Positions 22,326 through 30,914 are shown, numbered from the stretch's first letter. The stretch is DNA of 47,626 nt from Actinomadura sp. 7K507 (GCF_004348425.1 NZ_SMKK01000038.1:1-47626); one strand, 5' to 3'. The notes: a model not told the origin generated them from the letters alone. Numbers and translations: made by a program.

Positions 22326-23774
22326 ATGGCAGAGGTCGCGGGCGTCACCGTCGACACCGGCCACTGGATCGGCGGCGAACGGGTCGCCTCGGCCGCCGCG
22401 TTCACCGACGTCTCCCCCATCGACGAGCAGCCGCTCGCCGAGGTCGCGCGGGGCGGGGCCGCCGAGGCGGAGGCCGCCGTGACCGCCGCCGCCCGGGCGT
22501 TCCCGGGCTGGGCCCGCACCGACAGGGAGGAGCGGGCACGGCTCCTGCACGCGATAGCCGACGGCGTCGACGAACGCGTCGAAGAGCTCGCACAGGTCGA
22601 GACGGCCGACAACGGCGCGCTCATCCGCTCCCACCGGCGCGGCGTGATGCCGCGCGTGGCGCACAACTTCCGGTTCTTCGCCGACCGGCTGCTGCGGCTC
22701 GGCCACGACGACTTCGAGACCAGGGGCCACCGCAACCACGTCGACTGGGACCCGGCCGGGGTCTGCGCGCTGATCACCCCGTGGAACGCGCCGCTCATGC
22801 TGGCCACCTGGAAGGTCGCCCCCGCACTGGCCGCCGGGAACACCGTCGTGCTCAAACCGGCCGAGTGGACCCCGCTCACCGCGTCCCTGCTGGCCGGCAT
22901 CGCCGCCGAGGCCGGATTGCCCGACGGCGTCCTCAACGTCGTGCAGGGATTCGGCGCGGAAGCGGGCGCGGCGCTCGTCGCGCACCCCGGCGTGCGAAGG
23001 ATCAGCTTCACCGGGTCGGTGGCCACCGCGCGGAGCATCGCCGCCGCCGCGGCGCCCAACCTCACCCCGCTGTCGCTGGAACTCGGCGGCAAGTCCCCGC
23101 TGCTGGTGTTCGCCGACGCGGACCTCGACCTCGCCGCCGACCTGGCCGTGGAGCAGTACGACAACGCCGGGCAGGTCTGCCTGGCCGCGACGCGGCTGCT
23201 GGTGGACGCGAGCGTGGCCGACGAGTTCACCGAGCGCTTCCTCGCCCGCGCTGGGCGGCTCGTCCAGGGCGACCCCCGGAAGGAGAGCACCGACATCGGG
23301 CCGCAGATCCACCGCCGGCACTTCGAACGCGTGGACGGATTCGTGCGCCGCGCGGCCGGCGACGGCGCGCGGGCCCTGGCCGGCGGCGGCCCCAACACCG
23401 GCCTCGGCGGCCTGTACTACCGGCCGACGCTGTTCGCCGGGGCCCCCGAGGGCAGCGAGATCCTGACCGAGGAGGTCTTCGGGCCCGTCCTGACCCTCCA
23501 GACGTTCGAGACCGAGGACCAGGCCGTCGCCATGGCCAACGGCACCCGGTTCGGCCTCGCCGCGACCGTCGTCACCGGCGACCCCGACCGCGCGGCCCGC
23601 GTCTCCGAGCGCCTGGTCGCCGGGACGGTGTGGGTCAACTGCTTCTTCGTCCGCGACCTGCGGGCGCCCTTCGGCGGTTCCCGCGAGTCCGGCATCGGGC
23701 GCGAGGGCGGCGACTGGAGCTTCGATTTCTACTGCGACCTGAAGAATACGGTGATGGCCCCATGGGCGAAGTAG
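22326..23774 (+). CDS. aldehyde dehydrogenase, HpaE-like (carboxymethyl-hydroxymuconate semialdehyde type)
   Basis: 482 residues. ALITPWNAPLMLATWKVAPA, FTGSVATARSI, LSLELGGKSPLL, catalytic cysteine in DNAGQVCLAATRLL and APFGGSRESGIGREGGDWSFDF. It resembles the semialdehyde dehydrogenases of the homoprotocatechuate and catechol meta-cleavage pathways, and its immediate partners are an extradiol dioxygenase and an FAA hydrolase, the same three activities as hpaE-hpaD-hpaG. A 13-bp overlap with the dioxygenase start implies coupled translation. Confidence 0.9.
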   Translation: MAEVAGVTVDTGHWIGGERVASAAAFTDVSPIDEQPLAEVARGGAAEAEAAVTAAARAFPGWARTDREERARLLHAIADGVDERVEELAQVETADNGALIRSHRRGVMPRVAHNFRFFADRLLRLGHDDFETRGHRNHVDWDPAGVCALITPWNAPLMLATWKVAPALAAGNTVVLKPAEWTPLTASLLAGIAAEAGLPDGVLNVVQGFGAEAGAALVAHPGVRRISFTGSVATARSIAAAAAPNLTPLSLELGGKSPLLVFADADLDLAADLAVEQYDNAGQVCLAATRLLVDASVADEFTERFLARAGRLVQGDPRKESTDIGPQIHRRHFERVDGFVRRAAGDGARALAGGGPNTGLGGLYYRPTLFAGAPEGSEILTEEVFGPVLTLQTFETEDQAVAMANGTRFGLAATVVTGDPDRAARVSERLVAGTVWVNCFFVRDLRAPFGGSRESGIGREGGDWSFDFYCDLKNTVMAPWAK

Positions 23775-24667
23775 TCGGCGCGGGACTGCTGGCGCACGTC
23801 CCCACGATCGTGCTGCCCGAGGTCACTCGGCGGGAACTCAACGACGGCGACGACTTCACCCTCGTCGACGGCCTGAAGCGGCTGCGGACCGAGGTGTTCG
23901 ACCGGGAGGACGACTACGACACCGTCGTCGTCCTCGACTCCCACTGGGCCACCACGGTCGAGTTCGTGACCACGGCCCACGACCGGAGAGCGGGGCTGTT
24001 CACCTCCGAGGAACTGCCGCGCGGCATGTGCCGCATCCCCTACGACTTCCCCGGAGACCCCGAACTGGCCCGGGCCGTCGCGCGCTACGCCGACGAGCAC
24101 GGCACCTGGATCACGCCCATCGACGACCCGTACCTGCCGATCCACTACGCCACCGTCAACCTCTGGACCTACCTGGGCGTGCGCGACGACCCGTACCTGG
24201 AGAAGCCGGGGAAGCGGTGGATATCGATCGGCGTGTGCCAGACCGCCGGCACCGAGGATTTCCTGCGGCTCGGCGGGGCCCTGCGCGCCGCGATCGCCGC
24301 CACCGACCGCCGGGTCCTGCTCATCGCCTCGGGCGCGATGTCGCACACGTTCTGGCCGCTGCGGCAGATCCGCGACCACGAGGGCGCCGACCCGTCGCAC
24401 ATCTTCACCCCCGAGGCCCGCGCCGCCGACGAGGAGCGGATCGGGTGGCTGGCGCGCGGGGACCACGCCCGCGTCCTCGACACGATGCCGGAATTCCTGC
24501 GCTTCAAGCCGGAGGCGCAGTTCGGCCACTACCTGATGATGGCCGGCGCCCTGGGCGGGCGGGCCTGCACCGCACCGGGCCGCCTGTACAGCGACTACGA
24601 GAACTCCGTCGGAACCGGCCAGGTGCACATCTGGTTCGACCGGCCCGAGAACGGATGGACCGCCTGA
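23762..24667 (+). CDS. class III extradiol ring-cleavage dioxygenase (HpaD/LigB type)
   Basis: 301 residues of the LigB-type family: start GAGLLAHVPTIVLPE (metal-binding His13 region), TVVVLDSHWATTVEF (second His), PIHYATVNLWTYLG, and RVLLIASGAMSHTFWPLRQ with the catalytic His. It cleaves a catecholic ring beside the hydroxyls with Fe(II) and O2; by context 3,4-dihydroxyphenylacetate or a related catechol is the best guess. It overlaps both neighbours, ending ATGA into the FAA hydrolase gene. Confidence 0.88.
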   Translation: MGEVVGAGLLAHVPTIVLPEVTRRELNDGDDFTLVDGLKRLRTEVFDREDDYDTVVVLDSHWATTVEFVTTAHDRRAGLFTSEELPRGMCRIPYDFPGDPELARAVARYADEHGTWITPIDDPYLPIHYATVNLWTYLGVRDDPYLEKPGKRWISIGVCQTAGTEDFLRLGGALRAAIAATDRRVLLIASGAMSHTFWPLRQIRDHEGADPSHIFTPEARAADEERIGWLARGDHARVLDTMPEFLRFKPEAQFGHYLMMAGALGGRACTAPGRLYSDYENSVGTGQVHIWFDRPENGWTA

Positions 24668-25536
24668 TGACCGACCATCGGGCCGAGCGGCCCACCGAGT
24701 ACCGCAGGATCCTGCTGGACGGCGCCGACGTCCAGACCGTCCGGGACGGCGACGACCTGGTCGCCGCCGACGGGCGCCGGGTGCGCGCCGAGGACGCCGT
24801 GCACCTGCCGCCGTGCAGGCCGACCAAGGTCGTCGCGGTGCACCTCAACCACCGCAGCCGCGTGACGGAGTTCCAGGCCAGGCTGCCCGCCGCGCCCACC
24901 TTCTTCCACAAGCCGATCTCGGCGCTGAACGCCCACGGCGGCGCGGTCGTCCGCCCGCAGCGGTGCAAGTACCTCAACTACGAGGGCGAGATCGCCATCG
25001 TCATCGGCCGGACCTGCCGCAACATCGCGCCCGCGGACGCGGGCGCCCACATCGCCGGCTACACGGTCGCCAACGACTACGGCCTGCACGACTTCCGCGA
25101 CACCGACGCCGGCTCGATGCTGCGGGTCAAGGGTTCCGACACGCTGTGCCCGCTCGGCCCCGGTCTCGTCACCGGCTGGGACTTCCGCGGCAAGTACCTG
25201 CGGACCTACGTCAACGGGGAGCTGGTCCAGGACGGCGACACCGACGAGATGGAGTGGGACATGCACTACCTCGTCGCCGACATCGCCCGCACCATCACCC
25301 TCTACCCCGGGGACGTGCTGCTGTCGGGCACACCCGCCGGCTCGCGGCCCGTGCAGCCGGGAGACGTGGTCGAGGTCGAGGCCGAAGGCCTGGGGCGGCT
25401 GCGCAACCACATCGTCGAAGGCCCGGTCCCCGTCCGGGACGACGTCGGCGCGCAGCCCACGGAGTCCGAAGAGGTCATCTCCACCGCGTTCGGCGGTGAC
25501 TGGGAACTGCGCGGCGTCCGCGCCCCGAGGAGGTAG
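24667..25536 (+). CDS. fumarylacetoacetate hydrolase family protein (HpaG-like isomerase/decarboxylase)
   Basis: 289 residues. The N-terminal segment ends in KVVAVHLNHRSRVTEFQARL. The FAA core has PTFFHKPISALNAHGG, CKYLNYEGEIAIVIGRTC (metal Glu residues) and VANDYGLHDFRDTDAGSM, then VKGSDTLCPLGPGLV and DVLLSGTPAGSRPVQPGD. This matches 2-hydroxyhepta-2,4-diene-1,7-dioate isomerase/OPET decarboxylase enzymes, which act after the semialdehyde dehydrogenase. Its ATG overlaps the dioxygenase TGA. Later enzymes (hydratase, aldolase) are absent from the window. Confidence 0.9.
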   Translation: MTDHRAERPTEYRRILLDGADVQTVRDGDDLVAADGRRVRAEDAVHLPPCRPTKVVAVHLNHRSRVTEFQARLPAAPTFFHKPISALNAHGGAVVRPQRCKYLNYEGEIAIVIGRTCRNIAPADAGAHIAGYTVANDYGLHDFRDTDAGSMLRVKGSDTLCPLGPGLVTGWDFRGKYLRTYVNGELVQDGDTDEMEWDMHYLVADIARTITLYPGDVLLSGTPAGSRPVQPGDVVEVEAEGLGRLRNHIVEGPVPVRDDVGAQPTESEEVISTAFGGDWELRGVRAPRR

Positions 25537-25540
25537 TGAC

Positions 25541-25729
25541 ATGAAGGTCATCGTCGACATGGACAAGTGCCAGGACCACGGGCAGTGCGTGTTCTCCGCG
25601 CCCGAGGTCTTCAGCCTCAACGACGAGGGGCACCTGGAGTACGAGAGCGCGCCCGACGACTCCCTGCGCGACGCGGTGGAGGAGGCGGCCGACGTCTGCC
25701 CGCTCCAGGCCATCACCGTCGAGGACTGA
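25541..25729 (+). CDS. [3Fe-4S] ferredoxin, P450-type
   Basis: 62 residues. DKCQDHGQCVFSAPEVF and ADVCPLQAI give Cys10, Cys16 and Cys53, with His13 in place of the fourth cysteine, so the cluster is [3Fe-4S] as in ferredoxins serving actinobacterial P450s. GAGGAGG precedes the ATG by 6 bp. It is followed 3 bp later by its probable reductase, and its client P450 is most likely the one at 33.9 kb, 8 kb away but under the same predicted operator. Confidence 0.93.
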   Translation: MKVIVDMDKCQDHGQCVFSAPEVFSLNDEGHLEYESAPDDSLRDAVEEAADVCPLQAITVED

Positions 25730-25732
25730 ACG

Positions 25733-26908
25733 GTGCCCGACGGAGCGGGGGGACGGATCGTGGTGGTCGGTGCGTCACTCGGCGGCCTGCGCGCCGCCGA
25801 GCAGTTGCGCGCCGCGGGCCACACCGGCGAACTCGTGGTCATCGGCGACGAGCCGCACCGGCCCTACAACCGGCCGCCCCTGTCCAAGGAGGTCCTCGCC
25901 GGGGAGGTCTCCTTCGACCGGGTGGCGTTCCGGATGCGGTCCAGTACCGCGGGCGTCGACTGGCGTCTCGGGACCGCCGTCACGCGGGCCGTCCTCGCCG
26001 CACGCACCGTGCGCCTGGCCGACGGGACGGAGATCTCCTACGACGGCCTGGTGATCGCCACCGGGCTGCGCCCGCGGCGGCTGGACGCCCCGGGTTCGGG
26101 GCCGTCGCGGCACGTCGTGCGGACGCTGGGCGACGCCGCCGCCCTGCGCGAGCGCCTGCGCCCGGGGGCGCGGGTGACCGTGGTCGGGGCGGGCTTCATC
26201 GGGTGCGAGGTCGCCGCGACCGCCCGCACGCTGGGCGCGGACGTCACCGTGGTCGCGCCCGAGAGCGAGCCGATGCTCCGGCCGCTCGGTCCCGCTCTCG
26301 GGGCCGAGCTTCGCCGTCGCCACCGGGAGCGAGGCGTGCGGTTCCTGCTCGGCCGCACGGTCGCGCGCTTCACCGAGACCGGGCTGGAGCTGTCGGACGG
26401 TGCGGCGGTGCCCGCCGACGTCGTCGTCGAGGCGGTCGGGTCGGTCCCGTGCACGGAATGGCTGGAGGGCAACGGGCTCGACCTGTCCGACGGCGTGCTC
26501 TGCGACGGCGCGCTCCGCGTCGAGGGGCGTCCGGACGTGGTGGCCGTCGGCGACGTCGCCCGGTTCCCCAACCCCCGGTACGACGACGTCGCCCGCCGGG
26601 TGGAGCACTGGAGCATCCCGGCCGACACCGCCAAGCGGGCGGCCCGCTCGCTGCTCGGGCGGGAGGAGGGGCCGTTCATGCCGCTCCCCTTCTTCTGGAG
26701 CGACCAGTACGACATGCGGCTGCAGTCGTTCGGTGCGCCGGGCCTCGGCTGCGACGACATCCGCGTGCTGGAAGGCGGCCTCGGCGGCGAGGCGGTGCTG
26801 GGATACCACCGCGGCGGGCTGGTCGGCGTGGTGATGCTCGGTTGCACCCGCCGCCAGGCCCACTACCGGAAGCTGCTGCTGGACGACGTCCGGGTCGCGG
26901 CGTCCTGA
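25733..26908 (+). CDS. NAD(P)H:ferredoxin reductase (FAD-dependent)
   Basis: 391 residues. RIVVVGASLGGLRAAEQLR binds FAD; PYNRPPLSKEVLAGE is typical of the reductases of P450 and dioxygenase systems; VTVVGAGFIGCEVAATARTL binds NAD(P)H; VVAVGDVARFPNPRY is the second FAD motif; and VEHWSIPADTAKRAARSLLG the C-terminal interface domain. It passes electrons to the preceding ferredoxin. GTG start just after the ferredoxin stop. Last gene of the five-gene operon from operator B2. Confidence 0.94.
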   Translation: MPDGAGGRIVVVGASLGGLRAAEQLRAAGHTGELVVIGDEPHRPYNRPPLSKEVLAGEVSFDRVAFRMRSSTAGVDWRLGTAVTRAVLAARTVRLADGTEISYDGLVIATGLRPRRLDAPGSGPSRHVVRTLGDAAALRERLRPGARVTVVGAGFIGCEVAATARTLGADVTVVAPESEPMLRPLGPALGAELRRRHRERGVRFLLGRTVARFTETGLELSDGAAVPADVVVEAVGSVPCTEWLEGNGLDLSDGVLCDGALRVEGRPDVVAVGDVARFPNPRYDDVARRVEHWSIPADTAKRAARSLLGREEGPFMPLPFFWSDQYDMRLQSFGAPGLGCDDIRVLEGGLGGEAVLGYHRGGLVGVVMLGCTRRQAHYRKLLLDDVRVAAS

Positions 26909-26918
26909 CAGGACGAAC

Positions 26919-26956
26919 GTGCCCCCGGCGCCGGATCCGGCCGGCGTCGGGGGCAC
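26919..26956. terminator. bidirectional terminator
   Basis: A 16-bp stem with one mismatch (26919-26934 against 26941-26956, arms beginning GTGCCCCCG) and a 6-nt loop lies between the convergent reductase and amidohydrolase genes. Confidence 0.85.
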
Positions 26957-26971
26957 TTCGCGTCGCGGACC

Positions 26972-28831
26972 TCAGATCTCGGCGAGCCGGCAGCAGCACC
27001 GTCCCGCCTGCAGGCAGGCGGCGCCGTGGGCCTGCTTCCCGGCGGACATGCCGGCGTTCACGATCTTCTTCGTCCGGGCGTCGGCCTTGCCGTCGTACAC
27101 CACCCGGCCGCCCTGGACGGTCGCGGCGATGGGGAGGTCGACCAGGTCGTGCGGGGCGGCGCCCAGGAGGTCGGCGTCGACGACGCACACGTCGGCCGCG
27201 TTCCCGGGCTCCAGCGTGCCCTTCCAGCGCTCGGCGTGGTCCTGCCAGGCGGGCGTCCGGGTGTACGTCACGAGCGCCTCCTTCACCGTGATGCGCTCCG
27301 CCTCGCCCGCCACGCCGCCGAACCTGCCTTCGCGCAGGACGGCCGACTGCACGCCCTGGAGCCAGCTCGGGAACGTCACCGACGCGTCCGACGCGCTGCT
27401 CACCCGCACGCCGAGGTCGAGCGCGCTGCGGTACGGCCACTGGTAGTCCGTGCGCTCGGGGCCGAGGACCGGGTCGAGCGTCCGGCCCAGCAGGTACTTG
27501 ATCGTCGCGTTCATGTTGACGCCGATGTCGTTGCGCGCCATCTTCCGCAGCGTCTCGCGCGGCGTCAGGTCGCCGTGGATGACGTAGTGCCGCAGGTCGC
27601 GGCGGCGCCGGTTGCGCCGCATCGCCGCGAGGTAGCCGGCGACCACCGCGTCGATGGTGGCGTCCCCGGTCGCGTGCGTCCCGATCTGGAGCCCGGCGTC
27701 GTGGGCGGTCCGGATCAGCTCGTGCAGGTTCGCGACCTGCTCCGCGGAGGTGTCCCCCTCCATCATGAGACGGCCGTTGCTGCCGTCGAGGTAGGGCTCG
27801 TGCAGCCACGCGGTCTGCGCCGCGGTCGGGACGCCGTCACCGAAGACCTTGACGCCCGCGACGCGCAGGATGCGGGGGTCCACGCCGCGCAGCGGCTCGT
27901 ACGCGTCGAGCATGTCCCGCAGCTCGTCCAGGGTCGTCCCCGCGGACAGCAGCGCGTTGACCCGCAGGCCGAGGGCCCCCGAACGCGCCTTCCGCTCGTA
28001 CAGGGCGAGCCGGCCGAGGCCGATCCCCGGATCGGTGACGCTCGTGATGCCCAGGCTGTGCAGGAGGTCGATCGCCCGGTCGAGGGCGTCCGAGACCTCC
28101 TCGTCGGTGAACGGCGGGACGTGCCGGCCGATGAGGTCCCGCGCCGTCTCGCGCAGGACGCCGGTGGGCTCGCCGTCGGCGTCCTTCTCGATCACCCCGC
28201 CGGTCGGCGGCACGGTGTCGCGGGTGATCCCGGCCATCCGCAGCACGACGGAGTTGACCGCGACCGCGTGGGCGGAGAAGTCCCTCAGGACCACGGGGTG
28301 GTCGCCGGAGACGGGGTCGAGGTCGGTCCTGCGCGGCGGGCGGGGCAGCCGGTTGTCGTTCCAGCCCTGCCCGCGGATCCAGGCGCCGGGCGCCGCGTCC
28401 TCAGCCGCGGTGCGCACGGCCGCGACGAGCTCCTCGATCGTGGCCGTGTCGACGTCGATGGTGAACGGCGGGTAGTCGAGCCCGAAACCGCCGAGATGCA
28501 GGTGGGAGTCGTTGATGCCGGGCAGCACCGTCCCGCCGCCCGCGTCGAGCGTCTGCGTGCCCCGGCCCGTGAACCGGCGCATGTCCTTGTCGCGTCCGGC
28601 GGCGACCACGACGCCGTCGCGGATCGCGATCGCCTCGGCGGTGCGGAAGTGCCTGTCCAGGAGAAGGACCTTGCCGTTACGGATGATCAGGTCGGCGGGG
28701 CCTCGCCCCGGCCCGCGCCCGCCGGGGTCGGCCATGGCGGCGTGCGCGGGCAGGGTTCCGGCGATCGCGGCACCGGCCGCCGCGGCGGCCGATCCCTGCA
28801 GGAACCGGCGTCGGTCGAGTCGGTTTCCCAT
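26972..28831 (-). CDS. Tat-exported amidohydrolase (Amidohydro_3, YtcJ-like), paralogue 1
   Basis: 619 residues. Twin-arginine leader DRRRFLQGSAAAAAGAA ends near AHAAMA. The composite-domain start is DLIIRNGKVLLLDRHFRTAE. Metal motifs are LPGINDSHLHLGG, GTHATGDATIDAV, YVIHGDLTPRE and VSSASDASVT. YtcJ-type enzymes hydrolyse N-substituted amides. The C-terminal tail is cysteine-rich (CLQAGRCCCRLAEI), which is odd for an exported protein. It shares its whole layout with the gene immediately upstream (28864-30741), so the two arose by duplication, and both should be read from the C1/C2 promoter. Confidence 0.9.
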   Translation of the reverse strand: MGNRLDRRRFLQGSAAAAAGAAIAGTLPAHAAMADPGGRGPGRGPADLIIRNGKVLLLDRHFRTAEAIAIRDGVVVAAGRDKDMRRFTGRGTQTLDAGGGTVLPGINDSHLHLGGFGLDYPPFTIDVDTATIEELVAAVRTAAEDAAPGAWIRGQGWNDNRLPRPPRRTDLDPVSGDHPVVLRDFSAHAVAVNSVVLRMAGITRDTVPPTGGVIEKDADGEPTGVLRETARDLIGRHVPPFTDEEVSDALDRAIDLLHSLGITSVTDPGIGLGRLALYERKARSGALGLRVNALLSAGTTLDELRDMLDAYEPLRGVDPRILRVAGVKVFGDGVPTAAQTAWLHEPYLDGSNGRLMMEGDTSAEQVANLHELIRTAHDAGLQIGTHATGDATIDAVVAGYLAAMRRNRRRRDLRHYVIHGDLTPRETLRKMARNDIGVNMNATIKYLLGRTLDPVLGPERTDYQWPYRSALDLGVRVSSASDASVTFPSWLQGVQSAVLREGRFGGVAGEAERITVKEALVTYTRTPAWQDHAERWKGTLEPGNAADVCVVDADLLGAAPHDLVDLPIAATVQGGRVVYDGKADARTKKIVNAGMSAGKQAHGAACLQAGRCCCRLAEI

Positions 28832-28844
28832 CTACGGGCTCCGT

Positions 28845-28877
28845 TTCATGAGCAGTGGGAGGTTCATGAGCAGTGGG
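28845..28877 (-). repeat. two tandem repeats over a stop codon
   Basis: TTCATGAGCAGTGGG occurs at 28845-28859 and 28863-28877, period 18 bp. The second copy contains the TGA of the upstream amidohydrolase gene (28864-28866), the same arrangement as the triple repeat at 21187. Confidence 0.9.
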
Positions 28878-30741
28878 CGCACATCTGGCGGGGGTCGGGA
28901 CGGCGCGCCCAGCCGGCCGCCTGGGCGCGGGCGGCGGGGGCACGCTGGGATGCGTTCGCGGCGTCGTAGGCGATCTCGCCGTTGACCACCGTGAGCGCGA
29001 CGGGGACGTCGGTGATGGCGTGCGCGTCATGGGTCAGGCGGCCGCGCGCGTCGAACAGGGTGCCTTCGAGGACGCACAGATCGGCGGCCATTCCGCGGGC
29101 GAGAGCGCCCTTCCATCGGTCGGCGTGGTCCTGCCAGGCTCCGGCGGTGGTGTAGGTGCGCAGCGCCGGGCGGACGCCGATGATCTGGTCCGGGCCGGAG
29201 ACCTCTCCTGAGCCGCCCTCGCGCAGGAGCATGGTCTCCAGGCCCTGCCGCCAGTCCGGCGCGACGTTCGGCGCGTCGGAGGCGCTCGTCACGGCGACCC
29301 CCGCGCGCAGGGCCGACCGGTAGGGCGTCTGGTACGCCGCGCGCTCGGCGCCCACGACGTCCGGCTGGGAGTCGGCGATCAGGTGCTTGATGTTGGGGTT
29401 CAAGCTCACTCCGCAGCGGTTCTCCGCCAGGAGGCGCAGCGTCTCGGGCCAGGCGAAGTCGCCGTGGATGAGGTAGTGCCGCGGGTGGGTGCGCGGCCGC
29501 CGCCGGAGCGCCCTGGCGTACGCCGCGGTGACGGCGTCGATGGCGGCGTCGCCCGTGGCGTGGGTCCCGATCTGCATTCCGTGCCGGTGCACCAGGCCGA
29601 CCATGGCCGTGAGCTCGTCGACCTTGTCCTGATCGGTCCCGCCGTCGGTGACGAGGCCGCCCCGGCCGCCGCCGACGTAGGGTTCGCGCATCCAGGCCGT
29701 CCGGCTGGCGATGGGCACCCCGTCGGCCCGCAGCTTCACGCCCGTGATGTTGAACCAGCGTGGGTCCACGTCTTCGGGCGGGCGGTGGCCGCCGAGTATC
29801 TCGCGCACATGGTCGGCGGAGGTCGGGTACGTGTCGTCGGGTCTGCTGAGCAGGGCCGTGACCCGGATGCCGAGCGCGCCGCGGCCGGCCTTGCGGGCGT
29901 AGACCCGCTGGGCCTCGGCGCCGATGCCGGGCTCGGTGAAGCTGGTGATGCCGTGGCTCAGTAGCAGGGCGACGGCGGTGTCGACGGCATCGGCCTGTTC
30001 CTGTTCGGTGTAGGGCGGTACGTGCCTGTTCACCAGGTCCATGGCGGTCTCGCGGAGGAGGCCGGTCGGTTCGCCCGAGGAGTCCCGCACGATGACCCCG
30101 CCGCTGGGGTCGGGCGTGTCCCGGTCGATGCCGGCCAGTTCGAGGGCCTTGCCGTTCACCCACAGCACGTGGTTCGACCAGTCGAGCAGTACGACGGGGT
30201 GGTCGGGCGACACCGGGTCGAGATCCTGGCGGGTGGGCGGCCGTCCCTCGGCGAAGGCGTTCTCGTTCCATCCCTTGCCGCGGATCCACGTGCCCTGGTC
30301 CGCCTGCCGCACGGCCTCACCAACCGCGGCGACGGCGTCGGCGATGGAGCGGACGGCGGGCTCGCCGACGTCGACGGTGTACGGCGGCAGCGCCAGACCC
30401 GTCCGCAGGCCGTGCAGGTGCGAGTCGTTGATGCCGGGCAGGACCGTGCGGCCCCGGAGGTTCACGACCTGCGTCCGGCGGCCGACGAGGCGGCGCACCG
30501 AAGGGTCGGGGCCGGCGTGGACGATCCGGCCCGCCTTGACCGCCAGGGCGGAGACGATGCGGAATCCGCGGTCCATGGTCAGTATCTGGCCGTTGTGCAG
30601 GACGAGGTCGGCCGCCTTCGAGGACGGGTCCGCGTCCTGAGCCCAGGCGTTCGCGTGGATCAGGGGCTGAGCGGCCGCGCCGGCGGCCAGGCCGGCGCCT
30701 CCCCGCAGCAGTCCCCGGCGGCTCAGCGGGCTGTGCTCCAT
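28864..30741 (-). CDS. Tat-exported amidohydrolase (YtcJ-like), paralogue 2
   Basis: 625 residues. Leader LSRRGLLRGGAGLAAGAAAQ, then DLVLHNGQILTMDRGFRIVS, LPGINDSHLHGLRTG, GTHATGDAAIDAV, YLIHGDFAWPE and TSASDAPNVAP in the same order as paralogue 1; about half of the residues look identical by eye. The tail ends CAHCS. The ATG 30741 has GGAGAGGAG 7 bp upstream; a longer frame to 30783 would run into operator C1. First gene of the pair and nearest to operators C1 and C2. Extracellular amide cleavage releasing an amine for the permease is the inferred role. Confidence 0.9.
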   Translation of the reverse strand: MEHSPLSRRGLLRGGAGLAAGAAAQPLIHANAWAQDADPSSKAADLVLHNGQILTMDRGFRIVSALAVKAGRIVHAGPDPSVRRLVGRRTQVVNLRGRTVLPGINDSHLHGLRTGLALPPYTVDVGEPAVRSIADAVAAVGEAVRQADQGTWIRGKGWNENAFAEGRPPTRQDLDPVSPDHPVVLLDWSNHVLWVNGKALELAGIDRDTPDPSGGVIVRDSSGEPTGLLRETAMDLVNRHVPPYTEQEQADAVDTAVALLLSHGITSFTEPGIGAEAQRVYARKAGRGALGIRVTALLSRPDDTYPTSADHVREILGGHRPPEDVDPRWFNITGVKLRADGVPIASRTAWMREPYVGGGRGGLVTDGGTDQDKVDELTAMVGLVHRHGMQIGTHATGDAAIDAVTAAYARALRRRPRTHPRHYLIHGDFAWPETLRLLAENRCGVSLNPNIKHLIADSQPDVVGAERAAYQTPYRSALRAGVAVTSASDAPNVAPDWRQGLETMLLREGGSGEVSGPDQIIGVRPALRTYTTAGAWQDHADRWKGALARGMAADLCVLEGTLFDARGRLTHDAHAITDVPVALTVVNGEIAYDAANASQRAPAARAQAAGWARRPDPRQMCAHCS

Positions 30742-30769
30742 GAAGGCTCCTCTCCGGCGGCATCCCAAG

Positions 30770-30787
30770 AAGTTCGGGCCCAAACGG
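30770..30787. promoter_or_regulatory. operator C1 (18-bp palindrome)
   Basis: AAGTTCGGGCCCAAACGG with the central hexamer GGGCCC. It lies downstream of the C2 promoter's -10 on the minus strand, around the transcript start of the amidohydrolase pair, 29 bp before the ATG. Confidence 0.8.
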
Positions 30788-30792
30788 CTTTT

Positions 30793-30821
30793 AGAATGTT
30801 CGGGCTCAAACGATCTGTCAA
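30793..30821 (-). promoter_or_regulatory. amidohydrolase promoter with operator C2 in spacer
   Basis: Minus-strand TTGACA (30816-30821) and CATTCT (30793-30798) are 17 bp apart; palindrome ATGTTCGGGCTCAAACGA (30796-30813) fills the spacer. Identical in layout, and almost in sequence, to the LLM promoter at 22220-22248. Confidence 0.85.
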
Positions 30822-30857
30822 GGGTGCCGGAGAAGAGTCAGGGGCCGGGAACGCGGC

Positions 30858-30887
30858 GACCCCGCCTCGAAACGAGGAGGCGGGGTC
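30858..30887 (-). terminator. terminator behind marR-type gene
   Basis: GACCCCGCCTC (30858-30868) pairs perfectly with GAGGCGGGGTC (30877-30887), loop 8 nt, 27 bp beyond the regulator's stop. Confidence 0.85.
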
Positions 30888-30914
30888 GTCCGGGGTCGCC
30901 GTGCGAGGCGGGCT

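Noticed and set aside
24595..25842. Long minus-strand frame opposite the FAA hydrolase and ferredoxin genes
   Set aside because: The plus strand carries complete FAA and ferredoxin motifs with ribosome sites; the opposite frame has no recognisable domain.
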